NCBI RefSeq assembly: GCF_038967635.1
Contig: NZ_CP152413.1
Span: forward strand, 2,790,001 to 2,854,000
DNA length: 64,000 bases
Origin: Bradyrhizobium sp. B124
GTDB lineage: Bacteria; Pseudomonadota; Alphaproteobacteria; Rhizobiales; Xanthobacteraceae
Reading direction: 5' to 3'
Both the position numbers and the translations under genes were made by a program. Of the stretch, positions 43,329 to 52,504 are shown piece by piece. Within the stretch, counting starts at the first letter, position 1. Each line of letters opens with the position of its first letter. The notes under the pieces are model-generated. The model worked only from the letters and a program-made list of their open reading frames with translations, was not told the DNA's origin and did not search any database.

Positions 43329-43514
43329 GGAAAACAACAACCTGTCGAGAATGCCTTCGCGAAGCTCAAAGCAAATCTGCGAAAGGCCGCCGAACGCACC
43401 GTCGGCGGCCTCTGGGATGCTGTCGGGCGCATCATCGACACTTACACGCCCGCAGAATCCTCAAACTACTTCGCCGCCGCCGGCTACTTGCAACCCGATA
43501 GGCTAACGCTCTAG
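43329..43514 (+). mobile_element. IS630-family transposase C-terminal remnant
   Basis: In the frame ending at the TAG 43512-43514 the translation contains ENAFAKLKANLRKAAERT, GLWDAVGRIIDTY and PAESSNYFAAAGY, the C-terminal end of IS630/IS-Tc1-group DDE transposases (usually preceded by NPIE; here QPVE). Only about 60 residues remain, joined directly to the cut YncE-like gene. No terminal inverted repeat could be assigned. Evidence of a past insertion with deletion. Confidence 0.75.
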
Positions 43515-43681
43515 TGCTTTGCTTCAAACCTGAGGAGGGGCAGTCTCTACAACCCTGGTCATAGACGATGCTGTGTATCGGATCCCGCTTAGAACGCTCC
43601 CGGAACATCACGACTCGTCGCATGGCGTGCGACGTACGACCACAAAAACGTCGCACGAGACCGGGTTTGTTCTGTCCGGAA

Positions 43682-43704
43682 AATTAAAAAAGCCCCGCAG
43701 GGCC
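43682..43704 (-). terminator. Rho-independent terminator of tRNA-Lys
   Basis: Read on the minus strand, GCCC-TGCG-GGGC is followed by TTTTTTAATT, 14 bp after the encoded CCA of tRNA-Lys. Short stem but a clear T-run. Confidence 0.6.
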
Positions 43705-43717
43705 AACCTCTTGAGGG

Positions 43718-43793
<76 letters not shown>

Positions 43794-43958
43794 GGAACTT
43801 GTCCGGAAATGACCCTCGCAAGAGAGGCCGTCGTTTAGCAAAGCGATTCCGCGATGTCCAGCAAGCTGGCGCAACTTTTCCCGACTTTCTGACAGCCGAA
43901 AGGCCGCCGGATTCCGGCAGCCTTTCATAGGCTTGGCGAGGATGCCGGTGGCTGGCCC

Positions 43959-44540
43959 TCAGAGCCGGCCGGAGCGTTCCTGATCCGGACCGTCGTCGCG
44001 GTCGAAATGATGGTCGCGGCCGCCGCGCTCCCAGCGGTCCATGCCGCGCTCGAGGCGATGGCGGCGCCAACCCTCGGCGCCGAAGCCGCGCCCTTCCATG
44101 TGGGTGAGCATGGTCAGCCTCCGCTTCTGGTTGTCGTCGAGCGTCTTGTAGAGCGGGTCGGCGGCATCGGCGATCTTCTTCAGCGACGTCGCGGTCGCGG
44201 CCATGTTGTCGGCGCGCTCGCGCAGCCGCGCGACCGGATCATCCGGCGTCCCGGCCTTGTCCGCATCGGTCTTCTCCGCGGCCATCCGGGCGTTGGCGCG
44301 ATCGAGCCGCATCTTGGCGAAGTCGCGCACCGCGGTTTCGACCGGCGGCCACAGCTTCTCCTGATCGGCGGTCAGCTTCAGCCCGGCGTGCACCGCAGCA
44401 ATGCGCGCGTCGAGGAAGGCGGCCCGGTCCTCGGGGCTCATCCGCATCTGGCCATGGAACCACGGGCGATGCTGCGCATAGACCGCGGTCGAACCGGCAA
44501 TCGTGAGCGCCGCGATGCCGGCGAGCAGAACTTTCTTCAT
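43959..44540 (-). CDS. Spy/CpxP-like LTXXQ-motif periplasmic protein
   Basis: A 193-residue secreted helical protein. The ATG at 44540 follows AGGAGG and gives a clean signal peptide (MKKVLLAGIAALTIAGSTAVYA). A first MSPEDRAAFLDARIAA segment, an LTADQ motif and a repeat-like LDDNQKRRLTML resemble Spy/CpxP chaperones. The C-terminus is rich in Arg, His, Gly and Asp and could bind metal. Its role (envelope stress, periplasmic chaperone) is inferred from the family. It lies just outside the island. Confidence 0.8.
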   Translation of the reverse strand: MKKVLLAGIAALTIAGSTAVYAQHRPWFHGQMRMSPEDRAAFLDARIAAVHAGLKLTADQEKLWPPVETAVRDFAKMRLDRANARMAAEKTDADKAGTPDDPVARLRERADNMAATATSLKKIADAADPLYKTLDDNQKRRLTMLTHMEGRGFGAEGWRRHRLERGMDRWERGGRDHHFDRDDGPDQERSGRL

Positions 44541-44661
44541 CCAAACCTCCTTTGAAGTTTGCCTGAGGATGATACCGCCTGCTGCGGCCTTCAACTTACG
44601 GATTGGACAGAGAGACCTTTCTTGCCAAGATGTAATCCGCTTCATTGCCCGTCAGAAACAT

Positions 44662-44690
44662 CCAAAGCGCGAGGTCGCGCTTTGGTTTTC
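44662..44690 (+). terminator. Strong stem-loop with T-run
   Basis: CCAAAGCGCGA (44662-44672) and TCGCGCTTTGG (44675-44685) pair over 11 bp with a 2-nt loop, followed by TTTTC. Reads as a plus-strand terminator, although both neighbouring genes are on the minus strand; it may belong to a mobile repeat. Confidence 0.5.
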
Positions 44691-44701
44691 TGATTGTTTG
44701 C

Positions 44702-44746
44702 GCATGATCTTATCGGAAAGCCGCTTCACACTTTTCCGGATCATGC
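44702..44746. repeat. Dispersed palindromic repeat, copy 1
   Basis: GCATGATC...GATCATGC ends enclose CGGAAAGCCGCTTCACACTT-type sequence. The right part (GCTTCACACTTTTCCGGATC) recurs with one change near 52466-52485, within the second copy at 52420-52489. Confidence 0.65.
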
Positions 44747-44751
44747 GCTGG

Positions 44752-46038
44752 CTAGATCATTCCCAACAGCCGCGGCAGCCACAGCGAGATCTCCGGCACG
44801 TAGGTGATCAGGCCGAGGAACACCAGCATCGCGCACAGCCACGGCAGGACCGAGATCGTGATCTCGCTGATGCCCATCTTGGCGATACTGCTCGCGATGT
44901 AGAGATTGAGGCCAACAGGCGGATGGCACAGCCCGACCTCGGTGTTGACGATCATCAGGATACCGAGATGCACCGGATGCACGCCGAGCTTGGTCGCCAG
45001 CGGAAACAGGATCGGCGCCATGATCAGGAGGATCGACGACGGGTCCATCACGTTGCCGGCGAGCAGCAGGATGACGTTGACCACGAGCAGGAACATCCAG
45101 ACCGAGAAGTTCTTGTCGATGATCCAGGCCGCCATCTCCTGCGGGATCTGCTCATGCGTCATCAGGAACGAGAACAGCACCGCGTTGGTGATGATGTAGA
45201 GCAGCATCGAGCTCATGCTCGCCGCCTGCAACAGCACCTTCGGCACCTCGGAGAGCTTCAGCTCCTTGTAGACGAACACGGTGATGAAGAAGGCGTAGGT
45301 CGCGGCGACTGCCGCGGCTTCCGTCGGCGTGAAGATGCCGCCATAGATGCCGCCGAGCACGATCGCGATCAGCGACAGGCCCCAGATGCTTTCGCGGAAC
45401 GCCGTGAACTGCTGGCCGATGGTCGCGCGCGGCATCTTCGGGTAGCCGTTGCGCTGCGCCACGAAGAAGGTCACCGCGGCCAGCATCAGCGCGAGCAGCA
45501 CGCCCGGGACGATGCCGGCCATGAACAGCGCGCCGATCGAGGTGTTGGTGGAGACGCCGTAGAGCACCAGGATGATCGAGGGCGGCACCAGGATGCCGAG
45601 CGCGCCCGAGGTCGAGATCACGCCGACGCCGAAACGCTTCGGATAGCCGTGATCGACCATCGCCGGCATCATGATCGAGCCGATCGCGACCACGGTGGCG
45701 ACGCTCGAGCCCGAGATCGCCGCGAACATCGCGCAGGCCGCGACGCCGGCGAGCCCAAGGCCGCCGGGCAGATGCCCGACCAGCGAGGTCGTGAACGCGA
45801 TCATGCGGCGCGCGACGCCGCCGCGGGTCAGGAACGTGCCGGCCAGGATGAAGAACGGGATCGCCATGATGCCGAAATTGTCGAGGCCCGAAAACAGCTT
45901 CAGGCCGACGCTCTCGATCGGCACCTCGGTCATGGTGAACAGGAAGGTGAGCACGGTCAGGCCGAGCGAGATCGAGATCGGCATGCCCGTCAGCATCAGG
46001 GCAAACAGCAGTCCGAAGATAAGTGCGGCGCTCATCAC
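44752..46038 (-). CDS. dctM: TRAP transporter large permease DctM
   Basis: The 428-residue ion-transporter-superfamily subunit of a tripartite ATP-independent importer, with 12 or so membrane helices. Family phrases are SVATVVAIGSIMMPAM, GALGILVPPSIILVLYG and EVGLCHPPVGLNLY. It works with the small subunit and binding protein encoded upstream and uses an ion gradient. It overlaps dctQ by 4 bp (ATGA). Substrate not readable; C4-dicarboxylates or other organic acids are usual. Confidence 0.92.
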   Translation of the reverse strand: MMSAALIFGLLFALMLTGMPISISLGLTVLTFLFTMTEVPIESVGLKLFSGLDNFGIMAIPFFILAGTFLTRGGVARRMIAFTTSLVGHLPGGLGLAGVAACAMFAAISGSSVATVVAIGSIMMPAMVDHGYPKRFGVGVISTSGALGILVPPSIILVLYGVSTNTSIGALFMAGIVPGVLLALMLAAVTFFVAQRNGYPKMPRATIGQQFTAFRESIWGLSLIAIVLGGIYGGIFTPTEAAAVAATYAFFITVFVYKELKLSEVPKVLLQAASMSSMLLYIITNAVLFSFLMTHEQIPQEMAAWIIDKNFSVWMFLLVVNVILLLAGNVMDPSSILLIMAPILFPLATKLGVHPVHLGILMIVNTEVGLCHPPVGLNLYIASSIAKMGISEITISVLPWLCAMLVFLGLITYVPEISLWLPRLLGMI

Positions 46039-46607
46039 GCTTCTCCAAGCGCAACGGGCGCGGTCTTGCTGGTCTCGACGCCATCGACGTGGGAGGCGTC
46101 ATGGTGCGGCAGCTCGTCGGTCCACCAGTAATTCCAGCACACCTGCAGGAAGCGGAAGCACATCAGGTAGGAGCCGAGCGGGATGCAGGCATAGACGATC
46201 CAGCTCGGGATCTCGAGGTCGGGCGAGACCTGGTCGGTGTGCATCAGCTCGAACACGAATTTGGCGCCCATGGTGCCGACGATCGCGGTGAACAGCGCGC
46301 CGCCGAGCAGGCCGAAGCTGATGGTGCGCTTGCGCCAGGCGTCATTGAGGCGGTTGATCAGCACGTCGACGCCGACATGGATGCCGGTGCGCACGCCATA
46401 GGCGGCGCCGAACTTCGCCATCCAGATGAACATGTAGATGCAGAGTTCCTGCGACCATGCGAGATTGATGCCGAACAGATATGGATAGAGCACCGGCACG
46501 TCGACCAGGAAGCGGTGCACGACCGTGACGAAGGTCAGAAGCGTCGCGGCGCCCATCAGGCTCGCGATGATGATTTCCTCGAGCCGGTCCAGAATTTTCA
46601 GCAGCAT
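46035..46607 (-). CDS. dctQ: TRAP transporter small permease DctQ
   Basis: A 190-residue four-helix membrane subunit (MLLKILDRLEEIIIASLMGAATLL..., WSQELCIYMFIWMAKFGAAYGVRTGIHVGVDVL). The hallmark W-S-E/Q-E-L and G-x-H-x-x-V-D motifs of DctQ are present. It is translationally coupled to dctM. Confidence 0.9.
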   Translation of the reverse strand: MLLKILDRLEEIIIASLMGAATLLTFVTVVHRFLVDVPVLYPYLFGINLAWSQELCIYMFIWMAKFGAAYGVRTGIHVGVDVLINRLNDAWRKRTISFGLLGGALFTAIVGTMGAKFVFELMHTDQVSPDLEIPSWIVYACIPLGSYLMCFRFLQVCWNYWWTDELPHHDASHVDGVETSKTAPVALGEA

Positions 46608-46639
46608 TGATCTCCCCTGTCATGGCCGCCCCCTGCGGC

Positions 46640-46815
46640 CAGAGCACTAATCTCCCTCTCCCCGTTCTTACGGGCCGGGACGAGCGAAGCTCGCCCCAAG
46701 AGGGTTGGTTGAGGGGCTCCGTCCGCGCACACGTTGATAGTTGCGTTCGCGGAAACTCCCCCTCACCCGAAATTCAAGCTGCGCTTGAATTTCGACCTCT
46801 CCGCGCACGCGAGGC
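46640..46815. repeat. Intergenic repeat remnant with 12-bp palindrome
   Basis: The dctP-dctQ gap holds CTCCCTCTCCCCG- and CCCCCTCACCCG-type sequence typical of dispersed rhizobial intergenic repeats. Within it a 12-bp perfect stem (46768-46779 with 46783-46794, loop TGC) reads CGAAATTCAAGC...GCTTGAATTTCG. It may set the ratio of dctP to dctQM mRNA. Confidence 0.55.
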
Positions 46816-46832
46816 GAGGTGCAAACACCGCC

Positions 46833-47837
46833 TTAGTTCATCGGGCTACGGCCGGTTTCCTTCAGGAATTCGTCGATCAGCGGCTGGCCGACGCGCGAGG
46901 CAACGTCCTTGTAGACCGGCATCATCGCCTTGCGCATCGCCTCGTCCTGCTCCGGCGTCAGCGAGATGATCTCGGTCTTGCCGGCCTTCTTGATCTCGGC
47001 GAGCGCGTCCTCGTTCTCCTTGGCCGACTGGTTGTTGCCGAACTCGGTGGCTTCCTTCATCGCCTTGTTCAGTTCGTCGCGGATGTCGGCCGGCAGGCCG
47101 TCCCAGAACTTCTTGTTCACGACCACGACGTAGCCGATGTAGCCGTGATTGGTGACGGTCGCGTACTTCTGCACCTCATGCATTTTCTGGGTGTAGATGT
47201 TCGACCAGGTGTTCTCCTGGCCGTCGACCACGCCGGTCTGCAGCGCCTGGTAGACGTCGGAGAACGCCATCACCTGCGGAATCGAACCGAGCGCGCGGAA
47301 CTGGGCCTCCAGCACCTTCGACGACTGGATGCGGAATTTCAGTCCCTTGTAGTCGGCGGGCGCGACCAGCTTCTTGTTCGCGCTCATCTGCTTGAAGCCG
47401 TTGTCCCAATAGGCGAGACCGGTCATGCCCTTGGAATCCAGCTTCTTGAGCAGCTGGGCGCCGAGCGGACCGTCGGTCACCTTGCGCAGCGATTTCAGGT
47501 CGGGGAGGATGTAGGGCAGATCGAAGACTTCGAATTCCTTGATGCCGATCGGGCCGAACTTCGAGTTCGACGGCGCCAGCATCTGCACCGCGCCGAGCTG
47601 CAGCGCCTCGAGTTCTTCCTTGTCCTTGTAGAGCGTCGAGTTCGGATAGACCTCGACCTTCACCTTGCCGCCGGTGTACTTCTCGGCGAGTTCCTTGAAC
47701 TTGTCGGCCGCCTTGCCCTTCGGCGTATCCGAGGCCACCACGTGGCTGAACTTGATGACGATCGGCGACTGCGCCGAGGCCTGCCCGACAAAGGTCAAGG
47801 CCGCGATCGACGCCGCGGCCAAAATGAACTTACGCAT
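46833..47837 (-). CDS. dctP: TRAP transporter periplasmic binding protein DctP
   Basis: The 334-residue substrate-binding subunit. It has a signal peptide (MRKFILAAASIAALTFVGQASAQ), then IKFSHVVASDTPKG, the conserved RIQSSKVLEAQFRALGSIPQVMAFSDVYQALQTGVVDG segment with the carboxylate-binding Arg, and QENTWSNIYTQKMHEVQKY. It binds an organic anion and delivers it to DctQM. First gene of the dctPQM operon. Confidence 0.93.
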   Translation of the reverse strand: MRKFILAAASIAALTFVGQASAQSPIVIKFSHVVASDTPKGKAADKFKELAEKYTGGKVKVEVYPNSTLYKDKEELEALQLGAVQMLAPSNSKFGPIGIKEFEVFDLPYILPDLKSLRKVTDGPLGAQLLKKLDSKGMTGLAYWDNGFKQMSANKKLVAPADYKGLKFRIQSSKVLEAQFRALGSIPQVMAFSDVYQALQTGVVDGQENTWSNIYTQKMHEVQKYATVTNHGYIGYVVVVNKKFWDGLPADIRDELNKAMKEATEFGNNQSAKENEDALAEIKKAGKTEIISLTPEQDEAMRKAMMPVYKDVASRVGQPLIDEFLKETGRSPMN

Positions 47838-48112
47838 GTTTCCTCCCGCGTATTGCGGAGCACGAATACCGGCCCCGAGACATCCGGTCGCACCATTACA
47901 GACAAGCCACGCCGATTGCCATTGCCCCTTTAGCAGGGGCTAAATTGCGCCGTTGCTGCACTGCAAAATCCGATGCGGCGGTATCCCTTTCGGCTCTTGC
48001 GACCGTTCATTGACACCGCCCGCACGCTGTGCCCGGCCATGGCGGCGCGGTCAATACGAGGTTTGGCAATGGCGAGTTCGCCGGGCGCGAATGCTGGCGC
48101 CCATCTCCGATG

Positions 48113-48346
48113 TCGTCCCTGCGAAAGCAGGGACCCATACTCCGCAGCGAGAATTGTGAGCGGGACTTGTCGTTTGTCGTCCCGGCGCAGGCCGGGACGA
48201 CGATGAGGGTGGGTCGCAATTCAAGATGTCAAACAGTGCGGTGTCATCATATGCGCATGCGCATGCGGGTGATCCAGTATTCCAGAGACAGCAGTGCTTG
48301 AGCCGAGGGGCCACGGCGTACTGGATCGCCCGGTCGAGCCGGGCGA
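48113..48346. repeat. Cluster of three extragenic palindromes
   Basis: GTCCCTGC-GAAA-GCAGGGAC (48115-48134 region), GTCGTCCCGGC-GCAG-GCCGGGACGAC (about 48176-48201) and TCGCCCGG-TCGAG-CCGGGCGA (about 48324-48346) are stable hairpins of the kind that recur between genes in Bradyrhizobium genomes (REP/BIME-like). They may act as mRNA-stabilising or terminator elements. Confidence 0.65.
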
Positions 48347-48437
48347 TGACAGGTGAGGATGAGGATACAGATTCTCGTTCTCGCGACATCATCTGTCCGA
48401 AGTTTTGCATCTCATTCCGCCCTCGCTCTTGAAGAGG

Positions 48438-48710
48438 GCGCAGGGAAAGCCGGGTGCCGATCGCACCCATGGGCCCCGTGCAAAAGGTAGAAAGCACGGG
48501 GGTAGGACCACAGGTGTAACCGGAAACAACCCGGCTTTCCCTGCGCGGTGGGTTACGGCTTACTTCGTGCTCTCCCCGGCGAGACTGGGCTTGCTTGTCA
48601 CCGCCCTCGCAACACGCATTGCATCTTGCGAGAGGACACCTGCCGCTAGGGCGTCAGGACCACACGACTTCACCGTCCGCTTCAGCCACACTCGTCAGCC
48701 GTGACATCAG
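48438..48710. repeat. Structured, RNA-like dispersed element
   Basis: An 18-bp perfect stem (48438-48455 with 48529-48546) closes a loop holding an 8-bp hairpin CCCCGTGC/GCACGGGG (48474-48481, 48494-48501); a 6-bp GGGTGC/GCACCC hairpin (48452-48457, 48463-48468) competes with the outer stem's end. The 3' part (TTACGGCTTACTTCGTGCTC...) matches my memory of a repeat common in Bradyrhizobium and Rhodopseudomonas; that needs a search. Could be a mobile non-coding repeat or an RNA gene. Confidence 0.5.
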
Positions 48711-48939
48711 CGTCCACCGCATCTCAACCCACGTTCGTGACGATCGCGAAGCGCCCCTCGATCGGGTGAGATGGATGTATTGAACATCTGAGTTGGGTGA
48801 AACGCCAAGCGGAATATTTTCTTATGGCGATATTGACAGCTTTTGCTGAGTTGCCCGTCGTGTCCAACCGGCAACAGCGGGGAACAAGAGAGAGAGATTG
48901 AACTGAACCGTCATCGTGCCTTAGCCGCTAGTTGCAATC

Positions 48940-50263
48940 TCAGTGACCGCTGAGCACCAGCGTCTTGACCGGTAGCAGCAGGGCCTGGATGCGCAGCAGG
49001 AGCGCGTGTACGAGCCCCGTTACGTCGACGACATGCAACGCAAATCCCTTGAGCGTGCCGGTCTTCGGATCAGCGATCACATCGTGGTTGCTCGTATAGG
49101 CATTGACGATGCAGCTGGAGCCTGGCGTGACGCCTTCAAGGCCGCCGGTGTAGAGCGGCTCCAGAAACGTGAGGATCGAGCCCGGTTGGCGCAGGGCTTG
49201 CGGATCGATCAGCTGCTCGCCGGAGCGGAATTGACCGGTGGCGATGTAGTCCTGCACACCGGTGACGACGAGCGGAATGATCGTCCAGTGCTTCGAGATG
49301 CAGGTTGCCTCCGCGACCATGCCGGGCTTCATGACCTGGGCCTCGATCTGGCCAAAGCCGGCCTGCAACGGGCCAGCTTTCGCGGCTGGCTGATCGCCAT
49401 GGCTGCGTTTGCGCCTATGGCGCTGATACAGCTGTTTTCTGTCCCCGGGCTTGATTTGAGCGCCGGAAGGATGGCGAGCAGCAGGCCGGCAATAGGTGAC
49501 GAACCGACGTCCGGTCTATGGGGTGCTGAAGACGGTGCAAATCAATACGCCGTCCGAGGTCCTGTTGAGCATCAGTGAGCTCTCACGCTCCGGCCCGCGC
49601 CCTCAGGTATCAATATGCCCGCCGGGCGCATCATCTGATTGACGACATCGCCCGTCCGAAGCGTGAATTGCTCGACCCGCCCGTCAACACCGGCGCGGAT
49701 ATAGGTCTTGTCGAGATCGACCTGCGCCTCGGCCATCGCGGCCTCTGCGCTCGCCTTCTCGGCGGGCAGCAGCGTGGAGATGCGCAGCACCGCGGTCTCC
49801 CGCACCGCGTTCGCGGCATCGATGCCTGCCTGTCTGTGATCGACGGCGACCTGCAGCTTCTCGATATCGCGCTGCGGCACGATGCCGGGATTACGGCGCT
49901 GCAGTTCGCTCTTGGTGTCCAGTTCGTCCTTGGCCTGCTGCCAGGACGCCTTGGCCTCGCCGGCCTGCGCTTCGGCCTTGACCACATCGGCCCGCGCGCT
50001 GGTCAGCGACGCATCGACCTCGGTGACTTTCCGCTTCGCCGTCTCCAGCGCGGCCTGCTGCTTCGAATTATCGAGCCTGAACAGAACATCGCCCATCTTC
50101 ACGGGGGCGCTGTAGCCGACATTCACTTCGGCGACGCGGCCGGCCACCTCAGGCAGGATGGGCACGGTGCGGAAGTAGATCGCCGCCGAGGTGGTGGAAG
50201 GATGATAGTAGAAGATCTGGCGACCGCTGCGGGCGCGAGCTCCACATCGTCCCTCGCAACCAT
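48940..50263 (-). pseudogene. HlyD/EmrA-type membrane fusion protein, decayed
   Basis: Two same-strand pieces add up to one periplasmic adaptor protein. 49572-50165 has the first barrel and coiled coil (MPILPEVAGRVAEVNVGYSAPVKMGDVLFRLDN, ...IVPQRDIEKLQVAVD..., VDLDKTYIRAGVDGRVEQF). 48940-49368 has the end (LQAGFGQIEAQVMKPGMVAEATC ... LLRIQALLLPVKTLVLSGH). About 200 bp of foreign or scrambled sequence splits them after IPEGAGR. The N-terminus (QIFYYHPSTT) is out of frame with the only upstream ATG (50263). The partner pump genes are not in the window. Confidence 0.78.
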
Positions 50264-50387
50264 GTCAAGGGCGGTCATCGGCAGAAGTTCTCTTGCCCCT
50301 CAGTGGCCAAGTTCTGGAATTTCGGCTAGTTGAATCTGCGTGGCAATGCAATTAGGACGGCATGTCCGTCCTCGAGAGGACAAGGTC

Positions 50388-50951
50388 ATGAAATTGTCGT
50401 CAAGGTTTGTCGCGCCCTCCGCCATAGCTTTCCTGTCAACTGTCTTGCTGAGCGGCCCTGCTGCGTCGCAAACCGCAACTGGCTCCAGCGCCCCGCTTCC
50501 CTCCATCACGGTCGACGCGCCGAAGCAGGCGGCAAGGCCAATCAGGCCGAAGGAGGTCGCAAGCAGCAGGGTGGCTGCTCGCCGGACATCGTCAACCGGT
50601 CACGCGTCATCCTCAGGCGCGCGAACGCCGTCGCCTGCGCCGGATACAGTCTTGGGGCGGATCGCCAGTCTGGAGAAGGTCGCCAGCAACTGCAACGGTG
50701 GTTGCGAGTCCAGCCTCCCCCACGGCAAAGACCCCTGGGTTGGGTGCAGCGAATCGGCGGGCGGACAAGCCTATGGACCCTTCTCGTCAACGTGCAGGGA
50801 CAACCTCACCTACAAATCCTACGTGGATTGCGTCGAGACGAAATGGTTCCTGGGCGAGTACCGAAATAGAGCCTACTGGCTTTGCAGCAGCCTCCAGGCC
50901 GCCGGGAAGTTTCAAGTCGCCGACCTCAAGCGATCAAGACGTCCGCACTAG
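50388..50951 (+). CDS. Secreted protein of unknown function, Pro/Ser-rich with C-terminal Cys domain
   Basis: A 187-residue protein from the ATG at 50388 (GAGGACAAGG upstream). A Sec signal peptide (about residues 1-28, ending PAASQT) and a disordered Pro/Ala/Ser/Arg-rich linker precede a compact C-terminal domain with at least six Cys (SNCNGGCESS, WVGCSES, STCRDN, VDCVETKW, WLCSS), suggesting disulfides in the periplasm or outside. The start of the mature part, SITVDAPKQ, resembles a TonB-dependent-receptor-style plug tag. No family recognised. Confidence 0.62.
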   Translation: MKLSSRFVAPSAIAFLSTVLLSGPAASQTATGSSAPLPSITVDAPKQAARPIRPKEVASSRVAARRTSSTGHASSSGARTPSPAPDTVLGRIASLEKVASNCNGGCESSLPHGKDPWVGCSESAGGQAYGPFSSTCRDNLTYKSYVDCVETKWFLGEYRNRAYWLCSSLQAAGKFQVADLKRSRRPH

Positions 50952-51069
50952 AACGTTTTCGAGCCGTTGATCGCGTGGGCCAACGACGACATTGTAAATG
51001 CTTCACATGGACGCAGCAAACCCGCTGCGTCCATGGATGGCAGCCAGCATGGCCGCCGCTCGCCTGTCC

Positions 51070-52281
51070 TCACCGCGATGCGGTGCTGATGTTCTCGCCA
51101 AAGAACTTCCATGTCTTGCCGTCGAACTTCGCGAGCTTGAACGTGTCGAAGGTGGAATAGTCCGTCGGCGACACCGATACCGTGATGCCGGGAAGCAGTA
51201 GCGGCAGCGAGACCTTGCTCAGGTTGGTGGCCTGCTTCAGCAGATTCTCGCGCGTCAGCACGTCACCGCAGTTCTTCAGGATGATGGCCGTGAACTGCGC
51301 GGACAGATAACCGATCTGGTTGCTGCCATCGATCGGATTGCCTTCGGGATACCACTGCTTCATGAACGCGAGATAGTCCTGCACGCCCTTGTCGGTGTCC
51401 CACGCGGGGTCACCGACCACCTTGGTCGCCAGCGCCGTCATGAGGCCGGTGGATGCTTCGAGGCCGGCAGGCTCGAGCACACCGCCGATCGAGCTCGCGA
51501 CGGACACGATGAAGTGCGTCGGCTTCCAGCCGAGATCGGCAATCTTGCGGATCGCCTGCGCGCCGAACTTCGGCGTCGTGATCGTCATCAGTACGTCGGC
51601 GCCCGCGGCTTTCAGATTGACGATCTGGGAATCGATCGTGGGATCGGTCACCTCGTAGCTGAGCTCCTTGACGATGAGACCGGCCTTCTCTCCCAGCCCC
51701 TCCTTGAAGCCCTTCAGATAGTCCTTACCGAAGTCGTCGTTCTGGTAGATCACGCCGATCTTCGCGTTGGGTAGCTCCTTGGCGATGTACTTGGCGTAGA
51801 TCTTCGCTTCCTGCGCATAGGGCGGATAGAACGGCGTGGTCCACGGGAATTCCTTCGGATCGTTCCACTTCGAGGCCCCGGTGGAGATCAGCAGATGCGG
51901 GATCTTCTTGCCGTTCAGATATTTTTGGATCGACGAATTCGTCGGCGTGCCCAGTGAGCCGATATTGGCAAGGATCTCATCCTGCTCCACTAGCTTGCGT
52001 GTCTGCTCCACCGTCTTCGGCGGGCTATAGCCGTCGTCCATGCTCAGCAGCGTGATCTTCCGGCCGTTGATTCCGCCCTGGCTGTTGATCATCTTCCAGT
52101 ATGCGGCTTCGGCCCTGCCCTGCGTGCCATACGCCGAAGCCGGACCGCTGTAGGGCATGGTCTGCCCGATCTTGATTTCGGTATCGCTGGCGCCGGGATC
52201 GTATTTCTTGTCGGCAGAAAGAACCGCCGACGTGGAAACAAGGCTGAGCGCGGCGACGGCCGCGAGCGTGATGCAACGCAT
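51070..52281 (-). CDS. ABC transporter binding protein, branched-chain amino acid/amide type
   Basis: A 403-residue type-I periplasmic binding protein (LivJ/UrtA-like). The start at 52281 gives a signal peptide (MRCITLAAVAALSLVSTSAVLSA). Family features are SDTEIKIGQTMPYSGPASAYG, GGINGRKITLLSMDDGYSPPKTVEQTRKLVEQD and IGVIYQNDDFGKDYLKGFKEGL. No permease or ATPase genes lie beside it, so it is an orphan binding protein. Ligand not readable. Confidence 0.88.
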   Translation of the reverse strand: MRCITLAAVAALSLVSTSAVLSADKKYDPGASDTEIKIGQTMPYSGPASAYGTQGRAEAAYWKMINSQGGINGRKITLLSMDDGYSPPKTVEQTRKLVEQDEILANIGSLGTPTNSSIQKYLNGKKIPHLLISTGASKWNDPKEFPWTTPFYPPYAQEAKIYAKYIAKELPNAKIGVIYQNDDFGKDYLKGFKEGLGEKAGLIVKELSYEVTDPTIDSQIVNLKAAGADVLMTITTPKFGAQAIRKIADLGWKPTHFIVSVASSIGGVLEPAGLEASTGLMTALATKVVGDPAWDTDKGVQDYLAFMKQWYPEGNPIDGSNQIGYLSAQFTAIILKNCGDVLTRENLLKQATNLSKVSLPLLLPGITVSVSPTDYSTFDTFKLAKFDGKTWKFFGENISTASR

Positions 52282-52419
52282 GTGTTCTCCCCATTCGCGT
52301 CGCTGTTTGCCGCGACGTCCGGCGAGATCATGATCAAGCCCGCGTGAGATGTCGACCCCTGAAGTCGGGACGTTGACCTGCCTTTGGACCTGCCCTTGGC
52401 GCTTTAGCTTGTTGTGTGA

Positions 52420-52489
52420 GCATGATCTCCGCGCAAACGCCTTGCGTTTGTCGCGAGGGAAAACCGCTTCGCACTTTTCCGGATCATGC
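52420..52489. repeat. Dispersed palindromic repeat, copy 2
   Basis: Bounded by GCATGATC (52420-52427) and GATCATGC (52482-52489), with ACCGCTTCGCACTTTTCCGG inside, nearly identical to the right part of copy 1 at 44702-44746. A short inner palindrome (GCAAACGC...GCGTTTG) is also present. Confidence 0.65.
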
Positions 52490-52504
52490 TCTAGGCGTCG
52501 AGCG

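Larger units (their letters stand above)
47838..48939. other. Repeat-rich gap between dctP and the HlyD pseudogene
   Basis: 1.1 kb without a recognised gene. It contains several strong hairpins listed separately (48113-48132, 48176-48201, 48324-48346) and a structured repeat element (48438-48710). Short open frames here span the repeats and are not credible. Confidence 0.6.

Noticed and set aside
42967..43506. A single 179-residue gene across the YncE-IS630 boundary
   Set aside because: The frame reads propeller sequence first and then out-of-frame transposase DNA; treated as two remnants.
46640..48710. A CRISPR array in the repeat-rich gaps
   Set aside because: The repeats are single palindromes of different sequence with no regular spacing, and no cas genes occur in the window.
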